The translations under genes were made by a program, and so were the position numbers. Of a stretch of 64,000 nt of DNA, positions 12,016-21,991 are shown in pieces; positions within the stretch are counted from its first letter, which is position 1; the number at the start of each line of letters is the position of its first letter. The notes below the pieces were generated by a model. It did not search any database. It was not told where the DNA came from and was given only the letters and a program-made list of their open reading frames with translations. Location: contig JANVCC010000072.1 of assembly GCA_025345505.1 (NCBI GenBank), positions 2,639,856-2,703,855 of the forward strand, read 5' to 3'. This DNA comes from Todiramphus chloris collaris (Eukaryota; Chordata; Aves; Coraciiformes; Alcedinidae).

Positions 12016-12288
12016 CTAAAAAGTCCCTCCCCAGCTTTCTTGTAGCCCCTTCAGATACTGGAAGGCCACAATAAGGTCTCCCTGGAGCCTTCTCTTCTCC
12101 AGCCTGAACAACCCCAACTCTCTCAGTCTGTCCCCATAGCAGAGGTGCTCCAGCCCTCTGATCATCCTGGTGGCCCTTCTCTGGACACATTCCAGCACAT
12201 CCGTATCCTTCCTGTGACAGGGGCTCCAGAACTGGACACAGTGCTCCAGGTGGGGTCTCACAAGAGGGGAGTAGAGGGGGAGAATCAC
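12016..12288 (-). pseudogene. CR1 ORF2 C-terminal region remnant
   Basis: Minus-strand frame of 90 codons opening at a GTG, not an ATG. It has the CR1 signature order [14 protein letters not shown], then [20 protein letters not shown], then [17 protein letters not shown], then FQYLKG. This is the segment after the RT palm. The frame is lost after LQESWGGTF, where the downstream part of ORF2 should follow. No promoter or independent start is evident, so it is not a gene in its own right. Confidence 0.85.
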
Positions 12289-12547
12289 CTACCTCAACCT
12301 GCTGGCCACTTCTCTCTTGATGTAGCCCAGGATATGATTGCCTTTCTGGGCTGCAAATGTACACTTTTGGCTCATGCTGAACTTCTCATCCACCAGTACC
12401 CCCAGGTCCTTTTCTTCAGGGCTGCTCTCAAGCCAGTCACTGCCCAGCCTCTATCAGTGCTTGGGATTGCTCCGACCCAGATGGAGGACCTTACACTTCG
12501 TCTTGTTGAACTTCATGAGGTTGGCATGGGCCCACCTGTCCAGCCTG

Positions 12548-12820
12548 TCAAGGTCCCTCTGGATGGATCCCTTCCCTCCAGCGTGTCAGCCCCACACAGC
12601 TTGGTATCATCAGCAAACTGTACTCAGTGCCACTGTCCGTGTCTCCAATGAAGATGTTAAACAAGACTGGTCCCAATACTGATCCTTGAGTGACTCCAGT
12701 TGTCACTGGCCTCCACTTGGACATGGACCCATTGAGACCCACTCTTTGGGTGCAGCCGTCAAACAAGTTCTTTATCCACCAAACTGTCCATCCATCAAAC
12801 CCATATTTTACCAGCTTCAA
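12548..12820 (-). pseudogene. CR1 reverse transcriptase core remnant
   Basis: Minus-strand frame carrying RT fingers/palm motifs: [17 protein letters not shown], then the substrate-binding block [17 protein letters not shown] (about 12697-12652). This block is normally GVPQG in CR1 and here has Thr for Pro. The catalytic FADD motif is present (codons at 12617-12606) but in another frame. The bases just upstream are shorter than in typical CR1, which points to a deletion and frameshift. The frame after GDTDSG is therefore out of register. Confidence 0.85.
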
Positions 12821-12998
12821 GACCAGGATGTCATGCGGGACAGTGCCCAGGTCCAGGTAAATGACATCAGTTGCTCTTCCCTTGTATATTCATGTTGTGA
12901 CTTTCTCATAGAAGGCCACCAGGTTTGTCAGGCACGATTTGTCCTTGGTGAAGCCATGTTGATTGTACCCAGTTACCTCTTTGTTATTCTTCTGCCAT

Positions 12999-13507
12999 AT
13001 ATACTGCTATTAAAAGGAGAAAGTCAAAGGATCAAATCCAGATGGGGTTTCTGCTCACTAGATATTAGTGCAGTTCAGGTCCTTTGTGCCCACGTTCATC
13101 CTGGAGACAGAGAAGCCCAGAGATGTGGTTTGAAAAAGGGTCATGATCACTCAGATCACAGTTGCAGACAATCTCTCTTCCTGTTACAAGGGATAAAGAT
13201 GCAGAAAAAGAGTGCACCTGAAAGGTGGGATATTCAGAAGATAATCTAGCTTTGCCCCACACCTTTCTGTTCTGCTTTATCTCCTATTTCACGTCTTCAA
13301 ATAAAGTGTTGCACAGTTCAGTGCAGGTTGATGCTGGATGGGAAAGACGTGTTTTTGTCTGACTAATTCCCATTTAAATGTCTAGGGACAGTCTTTACAA
13401 GAAGAGCTTGGCAAATGGAGAGAGCAAAGAACAAAACAGTCCTGGGCATAGCAGGTTCTCAGTGAGGAGGCAGCAAATGATGGGGAGAAACAGGAATACA
13501 GACAGGG
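12999..13507. other. Unique non-coding DNA between CR1 and LTR
   Basis: No recognised feature. ORFs reported on either strand are the continuation of antisense CR1 frames or chance. Confidence 0.55.
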
Positions 13508-13524
13508 TGTCCTGATTTGAGTTA

Positions 13525-13544
13525 GAACAGAACTAATTCTGTTC
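13525..13544. repeat. Inverted repeat at the LTR 5' end
   Basis: GAACAGAA (13525-13532) and TTCTGTTC (13537-13544) form perfect 8-bp arms around CTAA, 17 bases inside the LTR. It lies in the U3 enhancer region and could be a protein-binding palindrome. Confidence 0.7.
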
Positions 13545-13831
13545 AGTGATTTTACTTTTCAGCTCAGTGTCTTCTAATTTACTGCACTTTCTGAAGTTAA
13601 TGGCAGATTTCTACAGAGAGCGTTTGCTTCTAGTAGTGATAATGCTCAACATTTATAGTTTTGGCTCTTACTAGTACTTGTTCCTATGGACACCAAGGTC
13701 ACTGCTAAACCTTGTGTACCACGTTGAGGGGGTGCAGAAAATAAAAAGCTGCACCTTTGGGGAGGAGCGGAGAGGACATGTGACCCTAAACTGACCAACG
13801 AGGGATTCCATCCCATGTACATCATATTCAG

Positions 13832-13837
13832 TATAAA
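13832..13837 (+). promoter_or_regulatory. LTR TATA box
   Basis: TATAAA followed by GCTGAGGG, the position and context of the core promoter in this LTR family. In the living virus it would start genomic RNA. Here it could at most act as a stray promoter for flanking DNA. Confidence 0.75.
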
Positions 13838-14093
13838 GCTGAGGGATCATGAGGATCAAGCTTTCTCCTGCAATGGCCGGCGTCCTAGGAGGACTCCATC
13901 TGTTCTGCCTTTGATCCCAAACCACGTGTTCCCGAAATCCAGCTTCCACCTGCCACTGAGTCCAGTCTGGGACTTCCCCAGTGCTTGCTCCACAGCATCA
14001 GTAGTGACGGTGACATAATTGCCACTGGAGAGGGCTGGGTACAATATTGGGTTTGTATATAGTGTGTATATTTCATTTTGTTGTTATTATTTT

Positions 14094-14099
14094 AATAAA
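14094..14099 (+). terminator. LTR poly(A) signal AATAAA
   Basis: AATAAA lies 256 bases after the TATA box within a T-rich stretch. It is followed by more T/C-rich sequence, as expected at the R/U5 junction. It would direct cleavage and polyadenylation of transcripts crossing the LTR on the plus strand. Confidence 0.75.
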
Positions 14100-14237
14100 A
14101 CTGTTTTCATTTTCTTTTGCAATCCATACATCTCTCTCCCTTATTCCCTTTCTCTTGCCTTTTGTGGTGAGGAAAGGGATTAATAGAGAGCATCTGTTAC
14201 TTGCCTAGTAGCTGGCCCAGCCCTAACCCTTGACCGA

Positions 14238-15589
14238 GGAATAAGGTTTGAACACTTGCACAAAGATACAAACTTTGTATCGGGTCTGAGTGTCCCAACA
14301 TCCCACATCCTACTATGAGCAGCTGAGCTCTATATGTGTGCTTGTCCATGCGTATGTTGCCAGGAAGCAAAATAGTAATTGTTCAGGCTTTAGTGGGTTT
14401 GTAATATTCCTTCATAAGGCAAAACAAATCCTAAAACTAAATCTTAACTTGGCACTTAAAACTTCCATTCTTAAATTGGATTACACCAACAGCAAGTATG
14501 CTGAAAGACATAAAATCATGAACAGGTATGACGTGGCAGTGCCTTTCTGCTGGGTGCCTATAGGACAATGCAAATACTTCCTGGAGAATAAATTACCTGG
14601 CCAATTTCTTCTGTTTTCCTGTTTGTAAATTGCTTCTGAGTAGCTCCTGTTTCACTTCAATGTGCTTTTAGTAAATTAATCACACCGTGGACAAGCATCT
14701 TAATGTCACTGCTCTGACAATTCATCTTAATTTTATACCAAATTCATTTTAATTTTATACCAAAAGGTTTCGATTTTCTGGATAGATGACAGTTACACAG
14801 AGCCTGGTTTCTGGTGGGAACACTCATCCTTAGAAGTTAACATTGCGTTTGTATGTGACTATTTCATAGTGTTCATTTTAAATTAGTTCTTCTATAAAAT
14901 AATTCTGTCTCAGGGAGCTCAGTGACCCCAGCTTAAAGGTTGTGCAAGCTCCAGTAAGCAGGAGATGCAATTCCCTCAGGGATTTAGGAATGGTTGTTTA
15001 CTGCCACATCTGTACATTTATCTTCACGGCATCTTTGGGGCCACTTTTGTGTCCAGGGTAGCTCTCTGGAGCCACAGTCCAAAACACGGAGGACACCAGG
15101 CTGAACAGACATCACTGTGTATGGGAAGAGGGGAGGGCTAAACCAGACCTGTCCCGTTCACAGGCTAGCCCAGTCCACAGAGAACTTTTGCTGTGCTGTT
15201 TGGGAAGGATCGTGCAAAGCAGCTGGTGACTGCGGTAAGATCTGACCCACACAGGCACATGGCAGAATCTCTTCTGTATTTCTGTCCAAGATGTTTTTAG
15301 GATAGATCCATAAGCTTATATCCTCAGCTCTCTCCTGCAGTTTGTTTTCTCTTCTTCACCTTTCTAAGTAGACAAAGCAACAGCTTCAGCTGCATCCAGG
15401 TGCCTATGGACACTCTGCTTTCACAGAAGATACTGGATGGGACTCCTTCAGGCAGACCTAGGGCTGAAAATGAAGACCAAAAATGCTCCCTTTAAAATGT
15501 ATCATGTGTGGTGTAGGTGCCCTTTTGCCATACGGGTCTTCCTCCTCCACAAACACCAGGCAGCCATGACAGTACAAGAAGAGGAGGCT
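14238..15589. other. Unique non-coding DNA
   Basis: No gene recognised. It holds a tight hairpin (GATACAAA/TTTGTATC around one C, 14265-14281) directly after the LTR, and a 22-bp tandem duplication at 14721-14764. The 112-codon ORF at 14290-14628 has no homology I recognise. Confidence 0.6.
14721..14764. repeat. 22-bp tandem duplication
   Basis: TTCATCTTAATTTTATACC plus AAA is repeated at once with a single C-to-T difference (21 of 22 identical). This is a recent-looking local slippage duplication. Confidence 0.9.
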
Positions 15590-16432
15590 TCCCTTGGGAG
15601 GAAGTCCTGAAGGGTAAAGGAGTCCAGGAAGGGTAAACACACTTCAAGAAGGAAGTCTTATCTGCTGTCCCAGACTGCTGAGAGTTGTCGGGGAAGACAA
15701 CCAGCCTGGCTGAATGGAGAACTTTCAATGGAACTCATGAACAAAAGGAGAGTTTATGACCTTTGGAAGAGGGGTACTAATTGTCAAGCAGCTGAACATG
15801 AGCCAGCAGTGTGTCCAGGTGACCAAGAAGGCCAACAGCATCCTGGTTTGTATTAGAAACAGCGTGGCCAGCAGGACCAGGAAGGTGACTGTCCCTCTGC
15901 ACTACAGCATTAGTGAGGCCACACCTTGAGTACTATGTTCAGTTCTGGGCACCTCAATACAAGAAAGACATTGAGGTGCTGGAGCAGGTCCAGAGGAGAG
16001 AAACGAAGCTGGTAAAGGGCCTGGAGAACAAGTCTTATGAGAAGCAGCTGAGGGAGTTGAGGCTATGTAGTCTGAAGAAAAGGAGGCTGAGAGGAGACCT
16101 TATCACTCTCTATAACTACCTGAAAGGATGCTGTAGAGAGGCAGGCACTGGGCTCTTCTCACAAGTAACTAGTGACAGAACAAGAGGGAATGGCCTCAAG
16201 CTGCACCAGAGAAGGTTTAGACTGGACCTTAAGGAAAATGTTTCCACTGGAAGGGTTGTCGGGCACTGGAACAGGCTGCCCGGGGAGGTGGTTGCTTCAC
16301 CATCCCTGGGTGTGTTTAAAAGCTGTATAGATGTGGTGCCTGGGGATACAGCTTAGTGGTGGACTTGGTAGAGTAGGGTTAATGGTTGGAGTCAATGATC
16401 TTGAAGGTCTTTTCCAACCTAGATGATTCTAT
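15590..16432 (+). mobile_element. CR1 LINE, internally deleted, with 3' tail
   Basis: The 5' part (15590 to about 15780) encodes the CR1 endonuclease-RT linker (VLKGKGVQEG, then a frame encoding [13 protein letters not shown] sequence). At about 15781 the sequence jumps to the region after the RT palm ([18 protein letters not shown]). It then continues to the 3' tail ATGATTCTATGAG at 16432. Roughly a kilobase expected between these parts, including the FADD motif, is missing. It is either an internally deleted copy or two independent fragments joined. Confidence 0.88.
15913..16356 (+). pseudogene. CR1 ORF2 C-terminal region, 147 codons open
   Basis: The frame opens at a GTG inside the conserved [14 protein letters not shown] motif. 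It runs through [47 protein letters not shown] and [15 protein letters not shown] to the natural ORF2 stop at 16354-16356. An in-frame stop lies in a different frame upstream, and the RT core is absent, so no functional enzyme can be made. This is the best-preserved C-terminal segment in the window together with 35176-35619. Confidence 0.88.
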
Positions 16433-19400
16433 GAGCCTGCTAATTAGGAGATGCAAGCGTTCCTGTGGTTGCCTTTGCTGACCTGGTGCATTCGCACACG
16501 CAGCACGTTTAACATCACAGACCTTAGCTACCCCAGCAAGTGGGGCCAGGTCCTTTTACCCAGTGATGTGCCTGCCCCCTTGTCCTACAGGGGTCACTCG
16601 TGACAGCACAGCAATATGGAGTTTGGGACTGTAAACCAGGCAGGTGGGATAGGGCATGATTTTCTCCTTTGCTTCCATGAGAGGAGAGGTAACTCCAGCT
16701 GTTGGATATGAACCGATTCACAGCTTCAGAATTTCACTAAAGGAACCCAGCATTTTTTATGCTATTTTGCCAATAAGCATCTGAAATGTTGACACCAATC
16801 TTTCACGTAGCTGTTTGAAAAGCAATTTTGTATCTTCTTGAAAAATACACAGATTCTAACTGTTTCTAATCCCGTCCTTCCCAAAAGTTGTGAAATGCTG
16901 TAACCAGTGTTCAAAAATATTTTAATGAGAATATAAGAAGACTATTTCTTTGAATAAAAACTGAAGACTGGCTATTCATTAAGCACTCAGCTGCATTCTA
17001 CAAACACTTGTGTTTACCAGAATGCTCATAAAAAGAAAAATGTTGTAAACATTCAAGTGAATGTGGATTTATACAAAAAATTTCTGCCCTGAGAATATTA
17101 AAGTCGCTGCCTTAAAAAGTCTCCTGTGATTTGGGAGGGATCTGGTGAGAGAATCAAAATACTGAATAACTCTAATCATTAGTGGTAAAAAAAAAATAAT
17201 CTAAATGACTCCATTGACTCTGGTGCACTTATTCTGGATTTATAGATACCTGCTGAAACCAGATCCGAGCATTTCTTTTTACAGGCCTTTATTTTTTTTT
17301 ATCTAAAATGGCTTTCAGAAGAAATACTTTGAATTAAGTTCTGTCTTGTTTGTTCTATGCTTTATAGAACTGTTAAGAATGATTTAATCTGTGCATGATC
17401 ATGGGACTGAAGATAATGTAATAATAGGAATTACTAAAATCACATCAGAGAAAAATATGCTGAGGTATTCTGAGGTCAGGAAAATAATACTTTATCTCTG
17501 AAAACATCTCATTTTCAGCGAAGTTTGCCCGAAGAATGACAGGTACAGACTGACATGGTGTGTGGTCTTCCATTATCTGGAGCCTCACTGCATGTCCCTG
17601 CACTTGTTTTATGGGACCTCGGGGCACCCTACGGCCAGTGGCCTTTGGGTCACCCTACTTTCACCTTACTGTGATCCTTTCCAGTCTGAGTCAACTGTCT
17701 GGAAACTTGACATCTCCCAGGAGTTGTAGCTGCAGGACACAGCAGCGTCACTGACTTCCTCAAAAAATGGAGACATATTTTCTATCCTCTAAGGTATGAA
17801 ACCGAGATGGAAACACCTCTGCAAGACAAAGTTCTTGCAGCGGTACAAGGATTTACCCAAGACATCAGGGAGCCACAGAAACTATTTCACTCTTTGTGTG
17901 GTATCTAGTCATCCCCATGGCAAGGAATCAGCAGTCCAAACAGCTCTGTGAGAACAAACTCAGGCTGCCAGTGACTGACCTGGATTGGATAAGAGTCCCT
18001 CAGCTGACCCAAACTCCTAGGAAACAGCAGAAGAGACCTTGGAAATGGGGACACGGGCCAGGAATCCTTAGGAGGAAGACATTTCCATTTCCTTAATGAA
18101 AGATAGACCAAACGTTTCGGAGCATCTGAAATACTTGCTCCACGGGGAATTTAGAAATTTCTCAGGATGCTTTTTCCTGATTTGGAATAAAGTTTTTTTC
18201 ATTCTGGCAGAGTTTCCTATTAAATGTGCATATCTCAGTGTGAATCAAAATGTTCCTTTAAGAAACAGTTCTAAAAGACAAAACTCACCCTCTCTTCTTC
18301 CCTCAAATGTCCTTACTCTTGTCCACAACCACAGATAGAATAGTTAATGTTATGCCTCTGCTCCACTACTAGTTTTGCTGTGTCTCTTTGTGATGATGGT
18401 GGATCTCAATACAAAGCAGGAATTACGTGGTGGATTCCAAGATTTTGGCATGAGATGGTCAGCAGGCTTTACAGTACCTTAAACAAAGTTGCATGCAAGC
18501 CTGAGTGTAGTGAGCAGTCTGTTTTCAGGTGAAACACACTACAGATCCCAGCTTCCTCCATGAGAACTGACAGCATTTGGCCATGGAGAGTACACATTTT
18601 TCACAAGTGTTAAATTTGATTCATTTTGTAGGCCAGGATGTTTGTCTAAAGGCTGAGCTGTAACACTTGACCCAGATCCCCTTTCTGAGTAGCAAAAGGG
18701 AATTGTGTCAGGAAATCTGGAAGGATTTTCTTGTCCAAATGCTGGAAGCAAAGAGATTGCTCAAATCAATTGTCTATTGAGGGCTACAGCACGTGCCTAG
18801 GCTCTTACTGGTCAACTGTACTGTCTGGTCCATGAAGATTTCAAAGCCAGAGCTTGTCTTCTACATTTCAGGCGTGTGGACTATCACAGCATACGCTGAA
18901 GGAATGGATTCTCTGACCCTGAGGACAAGGAGATGGATTAATTCACTGCATTTTGTTTTTCTTCTGGTCACTAGAAGAACAGCCCGGCTTAAGTTGGACG
19001 TAAACTGTCTACCTGTATTTCCTGCAGTGATTATTGCCCTTTCTGTAGAAGACACAATAACTATTGAGATTCAACAGCCACGGCAAATGAAAGCTTGCTC
19101 AAAAAGAGTACTTTTCCTCAAGTTACAGGCTTTCAATTCCTTTATCAAAGCACTTGCTATTCTCCTTTCAAAGTCATGGAAATAATAATTAATGCTGAGT
19201 AAAGATAATGAGATATGTTTAATCAGAAGTTAGAAAATGTGGTGAATAACCACTGGCTATGACATTTCTGATTTCTTGACTGCACCAGAACAGGCAGCTC
19301 ACAAAACAGAGCTACCACTCCAGAGATTTCACATTTCCAAGTGAAAACTGCAGCAAATACAAAATGGGCCAATGAATAGTAGGTTTCTGAATTTCTCTGG

Positions 19401-21883
19401 AGAACTTTTAAATCAGATCCTGTGCCATGTGATTCATCTGTACATTCTTTAGTGACAGGACATGCAGTCAGGAGGTTAGAAAAGAAACCTGCTCTTTACC
19501 TCAGGTTGGTTGATGACCTGACTCACGAGGGCTGGTAGTGCTTTGGAGAGCTGAAAGCAAAAGATAAGAAGTAAATTCACAGTGGCTACATTTCTGCCAC
19601 TTTCTCACACTCACAAGTGCATTGAAGCCACTGTGGTTTAGGGACACCCAACATGAATATTAAACTTGAAAACAAGCAACTTCACATTGACAACAAGCAG
19701 TCATCTTTGCAAAGGTATCATCCTATCTGGCCAAGGATTTGGTGAACGCTAATCAACAAGTATCTGTGTCACAATATGGAAACCTCAATAAATGGTTGCG
19801 TATGACAAGTTATGGAGAGTTTTTCTGCCTGGAAACTGTGCCTAGCAAACTGATCCTAAATGTACGTTTTCACCACCATGTCCTGCACATGAACATCATG
19901 GGCAAACCATCTTTGGGAAATCTGAGCAAGGCAATCAGTGAATTTCTTATAGAAATCCTGGTAGGACCAAAGCTTCTTAAAATATTTGGCTACAGAGAGG
20001 GGAAGATGCTTCTCAGCATCCCTGTTAAGGAGTAGTCTGCATGGAAGAAACCACAGAGATTAGTATAAGACTGTTCTCATAGATGAAAAACATGAGCCTA
20101 AGCAGAGGTTTACATTCAGGCCATCTCAATACTTCTTGCACGCTAGCTAAGTAATGAACAAGAATGATGAACAGAACTGGAAAGAGGAGAGTCTAGTTCT
20201 AATTCTGAGTCTAGTCAGCTGCACATTGTATATGCTAGGAGAAACAGTTTGGGATCAAGTGCTTTTGGTCTGCTCCTACTCAAAATGCTTTGATTTTCTA
20301 ACTGGGTTAAGAAGGCCACATCTGTCAGCTAAGATACAGCCTTTGGTTTTGAATTTTCCATCTACTTCTTTTTAGTGGTTTCTTGAACTCCTCTTGCTTT
20401 CAAGGGAAAAAATACATTACTTGCCAAGTTAAGGAAGCAAGGCTGAGAGTTAAAAAAACCCAAAAAACAACCACCTTCACACATGTATTTCTAGTAGTTA
20501 TTTGCATTACTGTAACATAAAATGGGAGGAAAAAAAAAAAAGGAAGAAATAGCTGGTTTTATCCAGGCTCCCCACTTATATCATAGCAAGGTTAATCAAA
20601 AGATGTGTCACCATTTTAGGGTTACTCTGCAGGAGTTTTGCTGTGTTTTTCATCTTTACTCAGAGGCAGCAGGTTTTTTTTGTCCTAGGTACAGTACCAA
20701 TTAACAGAGGATGTAAGGGGTTTCCTGGCATGTAAACAGACCGTAGTGGAGACCGTAGATTTTTACTTTTAATACGTTTCCACTAAATGCATCTTAATTC
20801 TTTGATCATTTTGATTTCACTCATAATTTGCTGTCTGCTAATTCCTGATGTGTCCTTTCCCATTTCATTATTTTTACCTATTTCTTTCACTTTTCTTCTT
20901 ACCCTTCATTCCCCCTTGACTCCTTTGTCTTTCACTTGTCTGCCGTGATTTTCTTATGCTTCTAGTTCCTTTCATTCCCCTCTTATTAGCTTTTGCCTCT
21001 ATTTCTTTCTTCCTGCTGTCCTCTTCATTGCCCTTACATCCTTCACTATCTAGCAAATTGCCACACTGGTATGAATTACTGGTGAAAGACTGAAGATATA
21101 TGTCTTTGAGGATAGAGGAATTTATCAACAATCAGCTCTATGAACAAAAGCCAGTTTCTGTTTCTGAATAAAAGCTAAAATGTTGGAAGGAAGAAAATTA
21201 TTTGAAGACTGCAGTTGGAAGTCAGCTTAGGAATCAAGGTGATAAGCTTTTCTTTGGCTACATCGCAGGCTTGATGTGTGACCTTAAGTAAATCACTCAA
21301 CCTTTGTGTGCCAGGATAAGCAATTTACCTACCTGTTCAAAATTACCATAACAATATTTCTGTCTTATGAGTGCTGCAGAGTTTAATTAAGCTTGTTAAG
21401 CACTTGGACATTCTTCATTTAGTGTAATTACCATCATTATGCATTAACCCACCATGACATTTTTCAGGCAGTGGTTGCCTTAACTACTCCATTCTAGGCT
21501 TAAACATGGCAATAACCCTTAACTGCATTTAACCAATAATTACATTGGCTTGTAAAATACATGAATTACAGGGATATGTTGAGATCTCTGAAAAGACCTC
21601 TGAATATCACAAAAGCCCTAAACAAACAGGCAGCTGGTGAACTCACCCATCTCCTCTGCAAAACAGGAGGGGGGAGTCTGCAGCTAACTGTATTCACCTG
21701 CCTCCAGCTGCCTTTCCTTAGCATAGAATGAGCCTTTTCAGGTGGCTCAGATGTTACCTGACTGCTTGCATCAATAAATTCAGTGACTCCCTAAGGAGAA
21801 GGTTTCTCTGAGACCTCTCCCTTGGAACCACTCCAAAAATACCTTCAACCAAGGTAAGAGAACACAATGGTAGGGTGCAGGAA
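16433..21883. other. Unique non-coding DNA
   Basis: About 5.4 kb without recognised transposon or gene. It includes A-runs near 17190 and 20530 and the pyrimidine-rich tract at 20874-21045. ORFs up to 130 codons (18793-19185) overlap antisense ORFs and show no known domain. Confidence 0.6.
20874..21045. repeat. Pyrimidine-rich tract (plus strand)
   Basis: About 170 bases strongly enriched in C and T on the plus strand, with many TTTC/CTTC/CCTT words. The complementary purine-rich strand keeps a short frame open, giving a Lys/Arg/Glu/Ser-rich artefact. It is likely a decayed low-complexity sequence. Confidence 0.7.
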
Positions 21884-21991
21884 TGTGTTGTGTGGTTTGT
21901 AGGGCTGTGTTGTGTGGTTTGTAGGGCTGTGTNNNNNNNNNNTGTTGTGTGGTTTGTAGGGCTGTGTTGTGTGGTTTGTAGGGCTGTGTGT
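21884..21991. repeat. 22-bp minisatellite interrupted by an assembly gap
   Basis: Unit TGTGTTGTGTGGTTTGTAGG plus GC (22 bp) occurs at 21884-21905 and 21906-21927, and starts again at 21928. After ten N (21933-21942) nearly two further units run to about 21991. Visible copies are essentially identical. There are no unique spacers between units, so it is not CRISPR-like. The gap lies inside the array, so the true copy number is unknown. Confidence 0.93.
21933..21942. other. Assembly gap (10 N)
   Basis: Ten undetermined bases inside the minisatellite. The repeat phase before and after the gap does not match a true 10-base gap, so its length is nominal. Confidence 0.97.

Larger units (their letters stand above)
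11733..12998 (-). mobile_element. CR1 LINE, long 3' fragment with RT remnant
   Basis: The longest CR1 in the window, on the minus strand. It starts with the complement of the ATTCTATGATTCTA-type tail at 11733 and runs through the 3' UTR, the ORF2 C-terminal region (12016-12288) and the RT core (12548-12820). It extends to the complement of AACATGGCTTCACCAAGGAC near 12950, which encodes the HGFTKDKSCLTNL motif at the RT start. It is 5'-truncated near 12998. ORF2 is broken by several frameshifts, so the copy is inactive. Confidence 0.93.
13508..14237 (+). mobile_element. Solo LTR of an avian endogenous retrovirus (ERVL-like)
   Basis: The element begins with TGTCCTGATTTGAGTTAGAA, the conserved start of a large family of avian ERV LTRs. 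It then shows the family's ordered landmarks: an ACTGACCAA...GGGATTCCATCCCATG block, a TATA box, a T-rich stretch with a poly(A) signal, and a terminal GTAGCTGGCCCAGCCCTAAC block corresponding to the usual LTR end. It is about 730 bases long. No gag, pol or env sequence lies on either side and no second LTR is seen, so this is a solo LTR left by LTR-LTR recombination. The 3' end is eroded, and I could not find a convincing target-site duplication. Assignment to ERVL rather than another class is from memory of the family. Confidence 0.85.

Noticed and set aside
10850..12045. Two similar 71-codon plus-strand ORFs (10850-11065 and 11830-12045)
   Set aside because: They are antisense frames across the two minus-strand CR1 3' ends. 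The similarity reflects the shared repeat, not a gene family.
12145..12651. 168-codon plus-strand ORF
   Set aside because: Antisense to the CR1 reverse transcriptase remnant.
21884..21991. CRISPR-like regular repeats
   Set aside because: Units are contiguous with no spacers, and the context is a vertebrate genome. It is a minisatellite.
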